From: Thermoplasmata archaeon
GTDB taxonomy: Archaea; Thermoplasmatota; Thermoplasmata; Lutacidiplasmatales; UBA184
Direction: 5' to 3'
Assembly (NCBI GenBank): GCA_022750115.1
Contig: JAKIWI010000001.1
Coordinates: 19,490 to 83,489 of the forward strand
DNA length: 64,000 nt
A program made the translations under genes and the position numbers. Below the pieces are notes generated by a model, which made no database searches, had not been told where the DNA came from, and worked only from the letters and a program-made list of their open reading frames with translations. How positions within the stretch are numbered: position 1 is the stretch's first letter; each line of letters begins with the position of its first letter. This document shows, in pieces, positions 8,142 through 18,800 of the stretch.

Positions 8142-9424
8142 GCGGGAACGGAGGCCACGGGGCGACCCTCGCCGAAAAGGTCCTTTCGCGAGCGAGCGGG
8201 CTCGACACGGTCGTGCCCGGTCAGATCGTCGAGGGCCGCGTCGACCTCGCGATGATGCACGAGCAGGGCGCGCAGACGGTCGGGCCGTTCCACGACATGG
8301 GCGCCACTGAGGTCTGGGATCCCGAGCGCGTTGTGATCGCGATCGACCACTGGGTGCCCGCCTCGACCGAGGGGGCGGCGGTGCTCCACCGAATCTTGAG
8401 GAAGTTCGCGGCCGAGCAGCACTTGCCCCACTTCTACGACGTCGGGAACCACGGCATCTGCCACCAGATCCTCGCCGAGCACGGATGGGTCGTCCCCGGG
8501 GACCTCGCGGTCGGCACCGACTCCCACACGAACATGCTCGGCGCGATGGGGGCCGTCGCCGCCGGCATTGGACCGACCGAGATGGCCGCCGTCCTCGCGC
8601 TCGGCCGCTTGTGGCTGAAGGTGCCGCCCACGATCCGGGTGAATGTCCACGGCGAGCTCGGACCGGGCGTGACGGCGAAGGACCTCGTCCTCCGACTTCT
8701 CGGCGAGGTCAAGACGACCGGAGCGACCTACAAGTCCGTCGAGTACGGCGGACCGACCATCGACGCGCTGTCGATGCCCCAGCGATTCACGATCTGCAAC
8801 ATGACGACCGAGATGGGGGCGAAGTGCGGAATGGTCGCCCCGGACCAGACGACGTACGACTACCTCGCGAAGATCGCGAAGCACCCAATGCATCCACTGC
8901 AACCCGACAAGGACGCGCGCTACGAGCGGACCATCGACATCGACGTCAACGGGATGGACCCGATGATCGCCTGCCCATACTCCCCCGACAACGTCCGACC
9001 TCTGACGGAGGTCGTGCGGGAGCACGTGAAGGTCGACCAGGCGTTCCTTGGATCGTGCACGAACGCGCGCATCGAGGACATGCGGGAGGGAGCGGCGCTG
9101 ATGCGCGGCCACAAGGTCCACGCGGGCGTCCGGTTCATCGTCTCGCCGGCGTCCACCTCGATCTACAACCAGTGCCTGCAGGAAGGCATCATCGAGGTGT
9201 TCACCGAGGCGGGCGCCGTGTTCACAAACTCGAGCTGCTCCGCCTGCTTCGGCGGCAACATGGGCATCCTCGCCCCGGACGAGGTGTGCATCTCCTCCTC
9301 CAACCGCAACTTCCCCGGACGGATGGGACCGAAGGAGGCGCGGATCTACCTCGTGAGCCCGGCGGCGGTGGTGGCGAGCGCGATCAACGGCGAGATCTCC
9401 GACCCGCGGGAATTCTCCTCCTAG
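8138..9424 (+). CDS. leuC: 3-isopropylmalate/homoaconitate hydratase, large subunit
   Basis: Aconitase-superfamily large subunit (428 residues, matching the archaeal LeuC/HacA length) that isomerises the tertiary alcohol made by the preceding synthase. Seen: the DSHTN motif (GTDSHTNMLGAMG), GSCTNAR with one cluster cysteine, and SSCSACFGGN with the other two cysteines of the [4Fe-4S] cluster. The ATG at 8138 overlaps the upstream stop, fixing the start. It pairs with the small subunit encoded 10 nt downstream. Whether the substrate is isopropylmalate or a homoaconitate homologue is open. Confidence 0.92.
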   Translation: MSGNGGHGATLAEKVLSRASGLDTVVPGQIVEGRVDLAMMHEQGAQTVGPFHDMGATEVWDPERVVIAIDHWVPASTEGAAVLHRILRKFAAEQHLPHFYDVGNHGICHQILAEHGWVVPGDLAVGTDSHTNMLGAMGAVAAGIGPTEMAAVLALGRLWLKVPPTIRVNVHGELGPGVTAKDLVLRLLGEVKTTGATYKSVEYGGPTIDALSMPQRFTICNMTTEMGAKCGMVAPDQTTYDYLAKIAKHPMHPLQPDKDARYERTIDIDVNGMDPMIACPYSPDNVRPLTEVVREHVKVDQAFLGSCTNARIEDMREGAALMRGHKVHAGVRFIVSPASTSIYNQCLQEGIIEVFTEAGAVFTNSSCSACFGGNMGILAPDEVCISSSNRNFPGRMGPKEARIYLVSPAAVVASAINGEISDPREFSS

Positions 9425-9434
9425 GGAGCGGACC

Positions 9435-9956
9435 ATGAAGGACGTCATCGAAGGCCGCGTCTGGACGCTCGGCGACGACGTCGACACCGACCAGATCATC
9501 GGCGGAAAGTACCTCACGATCATCGACCCGAACGAGCTGAAGAAGCACGTCTTCGAGATCGCGCTCCCCGAGTTCGCGAAGGGCGCCCTCGCGGGTGACA
9601 TCGTGGTCGCCGGCATCAACTTCGGGTCCGGGTCGAGCCGCGAGCACGCTCCCCAGGCGCTGCGCGCGATCGGCGTCGGCGCGGTCGTCGCCGACTCCTT
9701 CGCGCGGATCTTCTTCCGCAATGCCATCAACCTGGGACTTCCGACCATCGAGGCGCCGGGCGTCCGCAAGCTGTTCGAGACCGGCGATACCGCCCGGATC
9801 GAGATGCGGGCCGGCAAGGTCGCGAACGCACGCACGGGCGCGGCCGTCACGTTCCCGCCGCTCCCCCATCATTTGCTCGAACTCCTCGAGGTCGGCGGCC
9901 TGGTCGAGAAGGTCCGCAAGGAGCTCGAGGCCCGGGCCGGCAAGGCGACGGCATGA
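9435..9956 (+). CDS. leuD: 3-isopropylmalate/homoaconitate hydratase, small subunit
   Basis: Swivel-domain small subunit (173 residues) of the aconitase-type hydratase. Conserved motifs are DVDTDQII near the N-terminus and FGSGSSREHAPQAL around residues 57-71. The substrate-recognition loop reads KYLTIIDPN; known isopropylmalate and homoaconitate enzymes differ in this loop, but it does not match a specificity class clearly enough to assign one. A GGGAG ribosome-binding site lies 5 nt before the ATG. The stop overlaps the dehydrogenase start (ATGA). Confidence 0.92.
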   Translation: MKDVIEGRVWTLGDDVDTDQIIGGKYLTIIDPNELKKHVFEIALPEFAKGALAGDIVVAGINFGSGSSREHAPQALRAIGVGAVVADSFARIFFRNAINLGLPTIEAPGVRKLFETGDTARIEMRAGKVANARTGAAVTFPPLPHHLLELLEVGGLVEKVRKELEARAGKATA

Positions 9957-11086
9957 GCTCGGCGTCGTACCGCATCGTCGCGCTGCCGGGCGACGGGACC
10001 GGCCCCGAAGTGATCCGAGAGGGCCGCAAGGTCCTCGATGCGTTGGCCGAGAACGGGCCCGCTCCCTGGCGGGTCGAGGAGCATCCGGGAGGAGCCCAGT
10101 ACTACCAGAAGACGGGCCGCGAGCTCGAGCCCGAGACCCTGTCGGCGGCGAAGTCGGCCGACGCGATCCTGCTCGGCGCGGTCGGTTGGCCCGGGGCTTC
10201 CCTCCCGAACGGCGACCTCGCGGGGGGAGCGCTCGTCCTCGGGATGCGCCAGAACCTCGACTTGTACGCCAATGTCCGCCCGTGCAAGCTGTACCCGGGC
10301 GTCGTCCATCGCATCGGGAAGGCGTACCAGAAGGTGTGGGCGCCCGAGAGCGTCGACATGGTGATCATTCGCGAGAACACCGAGGGACTCTACACCCCGG
10401 CCCGGGGCCGGCTCCGTCGCGCCGAGGAGACCGAGGTCGCCATCGACACCCGGGTCATCACCCGCAAGGGGGCCGAGCGGGTGATCCGCTACGCGTTCGA
10501 GCTCGCGAGGAAGCGGCCGAGGGGCGCCCCAGAGGACGGGGCCCACCGTGTCACCTGCGTCGACAAGTCGAACGTCCTCGAGGGATGCCGATTCTTCCGG
10601 GAGACGTTCGATCGCGTCGGCCAGGAGTACCCGAACATCGAGCGGGACTACGCCTATGTCGATGCGTTCACCCAGTGGCTCGTGCGCCAGCCGGAGCATT
10701 ATGACGTCGTGGTCTCCACGAACATGATGGGCGACATCATCACCGACCTCGCGAGCGCCCTGCAGGGCGGGATGGGGTTCGCGGCCGGCGGGAACATCGG
10801 CGACGCGCATGCGATGTTCGAGCCGGTCCACGGGAGCAGTCCGAAGTACGCCGGCAAGAACCAGGTCAACCCGACGGCGACGTTCGCGGCCGTCGAGATG
10901 ATGCTCCGCTGGCTCGGCGAGCGCCACTCCGATGCCGGGCTGATCCAGCAGGCCGACCGCCTCGATCGGGCCGTCGCGAAGACGCTCGCGGATGGGGCGG
11001 CGCGAACCTACGATCAAGGCGGAACGGTCACGACGAGCGGGGCCGGCGACCGCGTGGCGGCCGCCGTCCGCGCGGAGCCCCGATGA
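9953..11086 (+). CDS. Isocitrate/isopropylmalate/homoisocitrate dehydrogenase family protein
   Basis: A 377-residue NAD(P)-dependent beta-decarboxylating dehydrogenase. Seen: PGDGTGPEV at 12-20, the substrate-loop RENTEGLY at 140-147, a VDKSN catalytic Lys segment near 200, and the metal-binding GDIITDLASAL region. The RENTEGLY loop resembles homoisocitrate, isocitrate and archaeal isopropylmalate enzymes rather than bacterial LeuB, which has a REL-x-GGIY loop. With the three upstream genes it completes a one-carbon 2-oxoacid elongation cycle. Its stop overlaps the thiolase start (ATGA). Exact substrate is unresolved. Confidence 0.87.
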   Translation: MSSASYRIVALPGDGTGPEVIREGRKVLDALAENGPAPWRVEEHPGGAQYYQKTGRELEPETLSAAKSADAILLGAVGWPGASLPNGDLAGGALVLGMRQNLDLYANVRPCKLYPGVVHRIGKAYQKVWAPESVDMVIIRENTEGLYTPARGRLRRAEETEVAIDTRVITRKGAERVIRYAFELARKRPRGAPEDGAHRVTCVDKSNVLEGCRFFRETFDRVGQEYPNIERDYAYVDAFTQWLVRQPEHYDVVVSTNMMGDIITDLASALQGGMGFAAGGNIGDAHAMFEPVHGSSPKYAGKNQVNPTATFAAVEMMLRWLGERHSDAGLIQQADRLDRAVAKTLADGAARTYDQGGTVTTSGAGDRVAAAVRAEPR

Positions 11087-12264
11087 GCTTCGGACGCGGC
11101 GTCGCCCTGGTCGGCGGGGCGACCACGAAGTTCGGCGTCCGGGCCGCGACGTGGGCGGAACTCGCGCAAGAAGCCGGCGGGGCCCTGTTCCGTGCCGTTC
11201 CGGCGCTCACCCGTGCCGACGTCGACAGCCTGTTCGTCGGGGCGGCCGAGCCCGAGCGGTTCGCGTTCCAATCCCACGTCGCGCCGTTCGCGGCCGAGCA
11301 GATGGGGCTCGCGCCGCGGCGCGTCATCCAGCGCACCGAGCTCGCCTGCGCCTCGGGCCAGTCGGCGATCCGCTCGGCGTACGCCGCGATCGCCTCCGGG
11401 CTCAGCGACGTGGCCGTGGCGGTCGGGGTCGAGAAGATGAACATCCCGTCGATGGCGGAGGCGAACACCTCGATGGGGTGCGTGATGGACCGGGCGTGGG
11501 ACGGCGCGCACGGCGCCACCGCGCCGCCGTTCTTTGCCATGGTCGCGCAGCGCCACCAGCTCGAGTACGGGACCAGCGACGACGCGCTCGCCGCGGTCTC
11601 CGAGAAGAACCACCGGTTCGCGAACTCGAACCCGAACGCGCAATTCTTCGACAAGACGTTCGACCGGGCGAAGCTCGGTCGTCTCCCCGTCGTCGCGCCC
11701 CCGCTCCGTCTGGGGGACTGCTCCTCGATGACCGACGGAGCGGCCGCCGTCGTGCTCGTGGCCGACGAGCTCGCCACGAAGTACACGAAGACTCCCGTGC
11801 GGGTGGCCGGGACCGGCCAGTACGCCGACTTCCACAACCTCGCGAACGCCGGGTCGCTGACCGACTGGGTCGGGCTCCGGCACGCCGCGGGCGAAGCGTT
11901 CCGCTCCGCCGGCATCGGTCCGAAGGACCTCGACTTCGCGGAGATGCACGACTGCTTCACGATCTCCGAAATCGTGGAGTACGAGGCGATCGGCCTCTGT
12001 CCCCCCGGCGCGGGAGGACAGTACGTTCTCGATGGCCGCTCCTCGCTCGGAGGGGATGTCGTGGTGAACACCCGCGGGGGCCTGCTCGGCTGCGGCCACC
12101 CGTTGGGCGCGACCGGCATCGCCCAAGCGGTCGAGGTGTTCGACCAGTTCGAGGGCCGTGTCCCCGCCGCCCGGCAGGTTCCCGACCCGCATTGGGCCCT
12201 CGTCCACAACCTGAGCGGCAGCGCGAACGTCCACTCGGTCATGATCTACGAGGGGGCGTCGTAG
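11083..12264 (+). CDS. Thiolase, SCP2/acetyl-CoA acetyltransferase type
   Basis: A 393-residue thiolase-fold enzyme of the archaeal acetyl-CoA C-acetyltransferase family that, with a DUF35 partner, usually feeds HMG-CoA synthase for isoprenoids. Seen: the nucleophile C89 in ELACASG, HDCF near residue 290 (the SCP2-type counterpart of NEAF), and the C-terminal GCGHPLGATG. It overlaps the upstream dehydrogenase by ATGA and is followed after 1 nt by the DUF35 gene. HMG-CoA synthase, the common third member of this cluster, is not in the window. Coupling to the elongation genes leaves open a different acyl-CoA chemistry. Confidence 0.9.
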   Translation: MSFGRGVALVGGATTKFGVRAATWAELAQEAGGALFRAVPALTRADVDSLFVGAAEPERFAFQSHVAPFAAEQMGLAPRRVIQRTELACASGQSAIRSAYAAIASGLSDVAVAVGVEKMNIPSMAEANTSMGCVMDRAWDGAHGATAPPFFAMVAQRHQLEYGTSDDALAAVSEKNHRFANSNPNAQFFDKTFDRAKLGRLPVVAPPLRLGDCSSMTDGAAAVVLVADELATKYTKTPVRVAGTGQYADFHNLANAGSLTDWVGLRHAAGEAFRSAGIGPKDLDFAEMHDCFTISEIVEYEAIGLCPPGAGGQYVLDGRSSLGGDVVVNTRGGLLGCGHPLGATGIAQAVEVFDQFEGRVPAARQVPDPHWALVHNLSGSANVHSVMIYEGAS

Positions 12265-12265
12265 G

Positions 12266-12796
12266 ATGGCCGGGAGCTCGGAGGCGCCGCGGCGACGCGC
12301 CGCGGTCCTCGCGCCCCCGGAACCGGCGCCGCCGAAATCGGAACCAGAGCCGGTCAAGAAGCCGGCCGCCCCGTTACCGTTCTTGCTCGATTTCTTCCCC
12401 CTCGAGGACGAGAAGAATACCCGACTCGCCGCGTTCTTCCGGAACCTGAAGGAAGGGCGCCTGACGACCACGAAGTGCCGGTCCGATGGGACCCTCGCCT
12501 GGCCTCCGCGGGTGGTCTGTCCCCAGTGCCACCAGGCGGACCTCGACTGGGTCGACCTGCCGATGGTCGGCCGGATCTACGCGTTCAGCGCGGTCCTGAT
12601 GGGAGCTCCGCTGGGCATGGAGTCCGAGGTTCCCTTCGTGGTCGGACTGGTGGACATCCCGGACGTTCCGTTCCGATTGTTCGGCCGTATCGTCGGAACC
12701 CCGTGGGAACAGTGCCACGTCGGCCAGAAGGTCCGGGCCGAGCCGTACGAACTTCCGGACGGACGCGTTTTCTATCGATTCCGGACCGTCGGATAG
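12266..12796 (+). CDS. DUF35 OB-fold/zinc-ribbon thiolase partner
   Basis: A 176-residue protein of the DUF35 family, which bridges the CoA sites of archaeal thiolase and HMG-CoA synthase complexes. A Pro/Ala-rich N-terminal extension (about 50 residues) precedes a rubredoxin-like segment with WPPRVVCPQC, then an OB fold. The first zinc knuckle is degenerate: only one Cys (TKCRSDG) where CxxC is usual, so zinc binding may be lost. The ATG follows the thiolase stop by 1 nt, as expected for subunits of one complex. Confidence 0.88.
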   Translation: MAGSSEAPRRRAAVLAPPEPAPPKSEPEPVKKPAAPLPFLLDFFPLEDEKNTRLAAFFRNLKEGRLTTTKCRSDGTLAWPPRVVCPQCHQADLDWVDLPMVGRIYAFSAVLMGAPLGMESEVPFVVGLVDIPDVPFRLFGRIVGTPWEQCHVGQKVRAEPYELPDGRVFYRFRTVG

Positions 12797-12834
12797 ACCG
12801 CTCGCGGCTCGTCGTCGCCCGGCGTCCCGGTGCC

Positions 12835-12842
12835 TATTTATA
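12835..12842 (+). promoter_or_regulatory. TATA box of aglB
   Basis: TATTTATA, about 50 nt before the ATG at 12890. It lies within an upstream in-frame extension from a GTG at 12830, which argues that the extension is promoter DNA and not protein. Confidence 0.7.
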
Positions 12843-12889
12843 CCGGGCCCAAGTCTCGCGCCGCGCCGTTATCGGAGAGTCGGCGACCG

Positions 12890-15800
12890 ATGGGATGGAC
12901 CGAATCGGGGTGGTGGCGCCAGCATGGCTGGACGCTCGCCATTCTCGCTAGCGCGTTTTCCATCTCCTTCCTGATCCGCACGCTGTTCGTCGTCCCCCTG
13001 GTCGACCAGTGGGGCCCGCTCTACCTGTTCGCGGGCGGCTCGGACTCGTTCTACCACTATCGAGTGGCGAGCTGGATCATCCAAAACCACACCAACCTGG
13101 TCCTCGACCAGATGCTCAAGTACCCGATTGGGGCGATCAACCCGCGCGAGCCGCTGTTCGACTGGATGAACGCGATCTTCGGGATCGTGTTCGCGCCCTT
13201 GTTCGGCGGCAACGCGAACGTCGCGGCGGCGTGGTTCCTCGACTTCCAGCCCCCGCTCTGGGCGGCGCTCGGCGTCATCCCGGTGTACCTGATCGGCAGC
13301 GAGGTCAGCTCTCGGCGGATGGGCCTCGTCGCGGCGCTCCTCTACCCGCTCGCCGTCGCGAGCATCGACTCCTCGACGTTCGGCTACGCGAACTATCTGC
13401 CGTTCTACACGTTCTTCATCCTCGTCGCGCTCTACTCCTACCTCCGTACGATCCGGGCGGCGGGCAGTCGGCGCTGGATCGAGAACTACCGCGACATCCG
13501 TCAGTACCTGCCCGGGTTGCGGGCGTTCCTGCGGACCGAACGAACGGCCGTCAAATGGGCCGTGTTCACCGGCGTCGCCCTCGGCACCGTGACCCTCGCC
13601 TGGCAAGGGTACTCGTTCCTGATCGCCGCGATCGTGATCTTCATCGCCATCCAGATGATCATCGAGCGGATCCGCCGCGTCGACTCGTTCGGGATCTACG
13701 TGCTCACGTGGATCGTCGGCCTGCTCGGGTTCGGGATTGCGCTCCCGTACTACAGCGTCCAGGCGCTGTTCCGGGTCTGGTTCCTGCAGCCCGGCCTCGT
13801 CTTCTTCGGCGCGCTCCTGATCCTCATCCCTTTCCTGCTGCTCCGCGACACTCCCTGGGTGCTGTCGGTCCCTGCCCTGATCGGGACGGCGGCGGTCGCC
13901 GTCGGGGCGTTGTTCTTCCTCGACCCGCAGGACTTCTCGGCGATCGTGACGGGCCAGGGCTACTTCGTCAAGACGCTCGTCTACTCGACGGTCGCCGAGG
14001 CGCAGGCGCCCTCAATCGACTCGCTGATCCTCGGCTACGGGGTCGTGACGTTCTTCCTCGCCTTTGTCGGCCTCGCCCTGTTCATCGGGCGGACCGTCCG
14101 CGACCGGTTCCGTCGCATCCAGGTGATGTTCATCGTCTTCGCGATCCTCTCCGTGTACCTCCCGATCTCCGCGGCGAAGTTCTTCTTCATCGGGTCGGCC
14201 GGGTTTGCGCTTCTCCCCGCGGAGGCGATCGTCCGAGCGCTCGACGTCGGAGGGTACCCGGCACTCCGGAGGAACGTCGCGTCCCTCTCCGACCGACGGA
14301 GTCAGTTCAGCGCCTTCCGCCGTTCCATCAAGGCCCGCCACATCCTCGTGTTCCTGCTGGTTCTCGTGATCCTCGTCCCGAACGTCTGGTACTCGATCGA
14401 CGCGGGAATCCCCTACAACAACAAGGGGACCTACTCGTCCCAGATCTACAACTCGCTCCCGGTCCCGCTCCGGACCAATCCGACGAACGCCTCATCGTAC
14501 TACCTCGGGGCGGCGGGGACCGAGCTCGACACGCCGAACCAGTACGACGAGAGCGGCTACAATTGGCTCGCCACGCAAGATACGCAGCTCGCCGATTCGC
14601 AACGACCCGCCTTCGTCAGTTGGTGGGACTACGGGTTCCAGGCCGTCGCCGAGGGCCACCATCCGACGGTCGCCGACAACTTCCAAAACGGGATCGACCC
14701 GGCCGGAAACTTCCTCCTCTCGCAGAACGAGTCGCAGGCGATCGCGATCCTCACCACGACGCTGCTCGTCGGGGAGCAATCGCGCTCCCACACGCTCTAC
14801 CTCCCGAGCTCGCTCAACCAGCTCCTCGCCCGCGACGGCGTCGACGTCGCGACGCTCCACTCGCTCCTCGTGAACCGCTCGCAGGACATCCCGCTCGTCG
14901 TCGCGCACCCCGACCGGTACGTCGCGGTCGACTCGAGCCACATCGACGGGGAGAACGCGATGTACGACGCGATGGCGTACTACCTCGCGACCGCGCTTCC
15001 GACGAGCGGAGTCGCGCAATTGTACAACGACGTCCAGTCGTACACGGGCTGGTCGATCCGCTATGCGATGGTCGACTCGCGCCTGTTCCCGTTCAGCGGC
15101 TCGAACACGGGGATCTTCTACGCTCCCGCCGACCTGACCGACCGCGTCATCGGCGCCGGCGGCGCGCCGACGTCCTACTATACGCTCTCGGTGCTCGGGT
15201 CCGACGGGAACTCGTACACGCCCGGCGCGCTCCCCGCCGGCGTGACCGCCGTCCAGTACAACATCAACTATCTCCCGCCGTTCTACCAGTCGATGATCTA
15301 CCGGGTGTTCGTTGGCTACAACGGCACCAACATCGGCTCGACGGCGGGGATCCCGGGCCTGTCCAACAACGCGATCGGCGCGGACCGACCGATGCCCGGC
15401 TGGATGCTGTCGCACTTCCAGGTCGTCTACCGGACCGCCTACTATTGCCCGCAGGCGAACGCGACGCCCGGGACCGCCTGCTTCAGCGCCTACAACCTCC
15501 CCGAGGCGGAGGAGCTCGCGAAGCTCCATCACGGCACCGCCGACACCTCGACGAACAACTACTACGGCGGCGGCGAGGCGATGCTCGAGTACTACCCCGG
15601 GCAAACGATGAGCGGCGCGATCGCGCTCCCCGACGGCACCCCGGTGCCGAACGCCCACGTGACCGTCTTCGACAGCTGGGGGATCCCGCACATGACCACG
15701 ACGAGCACCTCGGACGGCTCCTACTCCGTCGTGCTGCCGCCCGGCCAGGACCACATCAACGTCACGAGCGGCACCGTCAACGGTCTGACCCAGCAGGGGG

Positions 15801-18800
15801 GGACCGTGCTCGCGAGCTTCGGCGTCTCGGTGCCCCAGTCGGTCGGCCTCTCCCTGGATGCCCCGACGCTCGTCACCCCGATCGTCGTGAAGCCCTCGAG
15901 CGTCGCCGGCTTCGTCTACTGGAACACCGCGAACAACTCCTCGTTCGTCCGCGCGACCGACCCGGTCGTTTCCGGCGCGACCGTCACGCTCTCCGTGGGG
16001 GGCGACGCCGTCCGCAACCTGACGACGGACCTGAGCGGCGCCTACAAGTTCGACAACGTCGCCCCGGGGGTCTACAACTTCTCGGTCACGATCGGCGGCG
16101 CGACGTTCCCGGAATCGCCGGTCTCGGCCTTCCCAGGGCAGACCGCGAATCAGACCGTCGGACTCTCCTCGGGGTCCGTGCTCGGCCACGCGTACTTCTC
16201 GACCGGCTTCGCTGCCGCGGAGGCCGCGGTCACGCTGAGCAATTCCCTCGGCGTGGTCCGGACGACGACCGCCGACACGACGGGGAACTTCTCGATCCGC
16301 AACCTCGCGCCCGGAAACTACACCGTCTCGGCGACGGCCCCCGGCACGGGCGTCGGCTCGGTCGGAACGGCCGTGACCATCGCGAAGCCCGGCGCGACCG
16401 TCCACACGAACCTCACCCTCGTCCCCCTGGTCGGGGTCTCGCAGCTCGTCCTGCGGAACGGCGCCCCGATCTCCGGCGTGCCGGTCCGATTCACCGAGCT
16501 CTACCACCCGACACAGAGCCGCCCGGGTCCGACGAACGGAACTCCGATGGGCGCTGGCTCGTCGGCCGCGAAGTCGAACAGCACGGTGGTGCTCACCGGC
16601 CCCGACGGCGTGGCCCGCTTGACCCTCCCAGTCTCCAACTACTCGGTGTATGCGCTCGGCCTGAACGGCTCGAGCTGGTACGCCGGATTCTCCACCGCCT
16701 ACCTCGTGGGCGGTGAGCCGAACGCGCTGCCCGCCCTCGAGCTGAGCGGCGCGGTGCGCCTGTCCGGTGCGGTCTCCGGCGCTCCCGGCACCAGTGTCGG
16801 GACTGTGACGACCGAGGTGACGGTGTTCGACGCCGCGGGTCACCAGGTGTCGACGTTCACGAACCAGTCCCAGGGCTATTCGCTCTGGCTCCCGCCCGGC
16901 CCATACAGCGTGCTCGCGACCGCCCAGGTCCCCAACTCCACTGCCCCACCGGACGCGTTCCTGACGAAAGTGACCCTGACGTATCCGACGGTGCTGCCCA
17001 TCTCGCTCTCGGTCGGGCAGTTCGTGAGCGGGATCGTCGGGACGCCCGCCTCGGGCGGGAATCCGCCGTTCCCCGCGCGCGGCGCGATCGTGACGTTCAC
17101 GGAGATGCCCCTCGGCGCGTCCGTGACCGTGGTCGCGAGCCCGTCCGGGAACGTCTCGGCGATCCTCCCGGCGATGTTGCCGGCGGGCTCGACGTACTGC
17201 ATCTCGGGCAATGCGACCGGCTTCGAGCCGTTCCGGACCTGCTCGTACACGGCGCAGGAGATCGCCCAGCTCGGCCAGATCCCGTTCGCGCTGACCCCGG
17301 TCCCGCTGAACTTCACCGTCGATGGCCTTCCGACCGGCACGTCGGTCACCGTGAACTTCACGGCGCTCGGATCGCCGGCGGTCACGACCGTCAAGGTCGG
17401 CGGACCGACGTTCGCCTTCTCGATCGTCCCGGGGAGCTACCGGATCACGGCGTGGGCGAAGTCGACCAGTAATTCCACGCTGCTCCTGCCCCCGCGCTCG
17501 CTCAACCTGACGATCCCCGTGGGCACGACCTCCCTCAACGTCACGCTCACCATCGTCCCGCAGGTGGCGACGACCGGCCACCTCGTCCTCCCGGCGGGCG
17601 TCGCGAATACGTCGGTGACGGTCCGGCTCGCATCGTCTTCGATGGTCGTCTCGCTGAACGGCCCCGCGTTCGAGAAGCGGTTCTTCCTCGCGCCGGGCAC
17701 CTACGCGGTGTACGCCAGCGCGCCGAACGGAACGAACGGGACGTTCGTGACGATGACGACGGTCGTGGTGAACGCGACCGGCCACCTCTCCTCGGCGATC
17801 TCGCTCACCACGCTCGGGGTCCCCCTCGCCGGGAACCTCCTGGCACCCACGGGCTCCCCGCTGAACGTCAGCCTCGCGCTCAACCTCACGAGCCCCACCG
17901 GTTCGTCGATCACGGTCTCCGCCGTCGGAGGCCACTTCACGGCGGTCCTTCCGCCGTCGGCGACCTATCGGGTCAGCGGGAACTCCACGGTCCTCCTCCC
18001 GGGTCCCCACGGGAGCATCTTCACCGCAATCGCCGTCGACCCGACGTTCGGAGGCTGCGCGATCGGGCCGGGCCCGAATGCGACTTGCCAGGTGCCGTTC
18101 GTCACCACCACCGTCGAGACCGAGGTCGCCGGGACGCTCACGGCCCCCGGGTTCCCGTCGGCCGTGGCGGGGACGGTCGAGGTCATCGGGCCGTTCCCCG
18201 CGACCGACGTGACCACGCTGTCGGCCCCGAACGGTTCGTTCGCGACCGACCTCGTTCCGGGGAACTACTCCCTCTACGCGACCGCGTCGGGCGGCGTGCC
18301 CTACGCGAGCGTCTCCGTCCTCACGGTCGGGGCGAGGTCGCCCGCGCCGCTGACGATCGTCCTCACGCCGAGCTGGACGGACGCCGTCACCGTCGTCCCC
18401 CCCGCGGGCTCGGCGGCCACGAGCGCGACCGTGACCGTCACCGCCCCCGGTGGCACGGTCCTCACGTTCTCCGCCGTCCCCGTCGGGACCCCGTTCGCCA
18501 TCGTACTGCCCCCCGGAACCTACACCGTCGCCGCGACCGTCGGAGGCAACCCGTACGGCGTCGCGGTGAACGCGACCGCGTCGGCCAGCGTCGCGCTCCT
18601 CAGCGGAAACTCCGCGACCGAGCTCGACCTCGCCTACCAGTTCGTGCGGACGGTCGCGTTCACAACCGTCGCTCCGACCTCGGTCGTGGTGGTCGCCGGC
18701 TCGGCCGTCACGTTCGCCTACGTGCTCCGCAACACCGGCAACGCCCCCGAGAACCTGACGTTCATCGGAAGCCCGGCGTTCTGGAACTTCACTTTCCTTC

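Noticed and set aside
6894..11086. Firm naming of the operon as leucine biosynthesis.
   Set aside because: The synthase lacks the LeuA regulatory domain, and the dehydrogenase loop is of the RENTEGLY type shared by homoisocitrate, isocitrate and archaeal isopropylmalate enzymes; the sequence does not decide.
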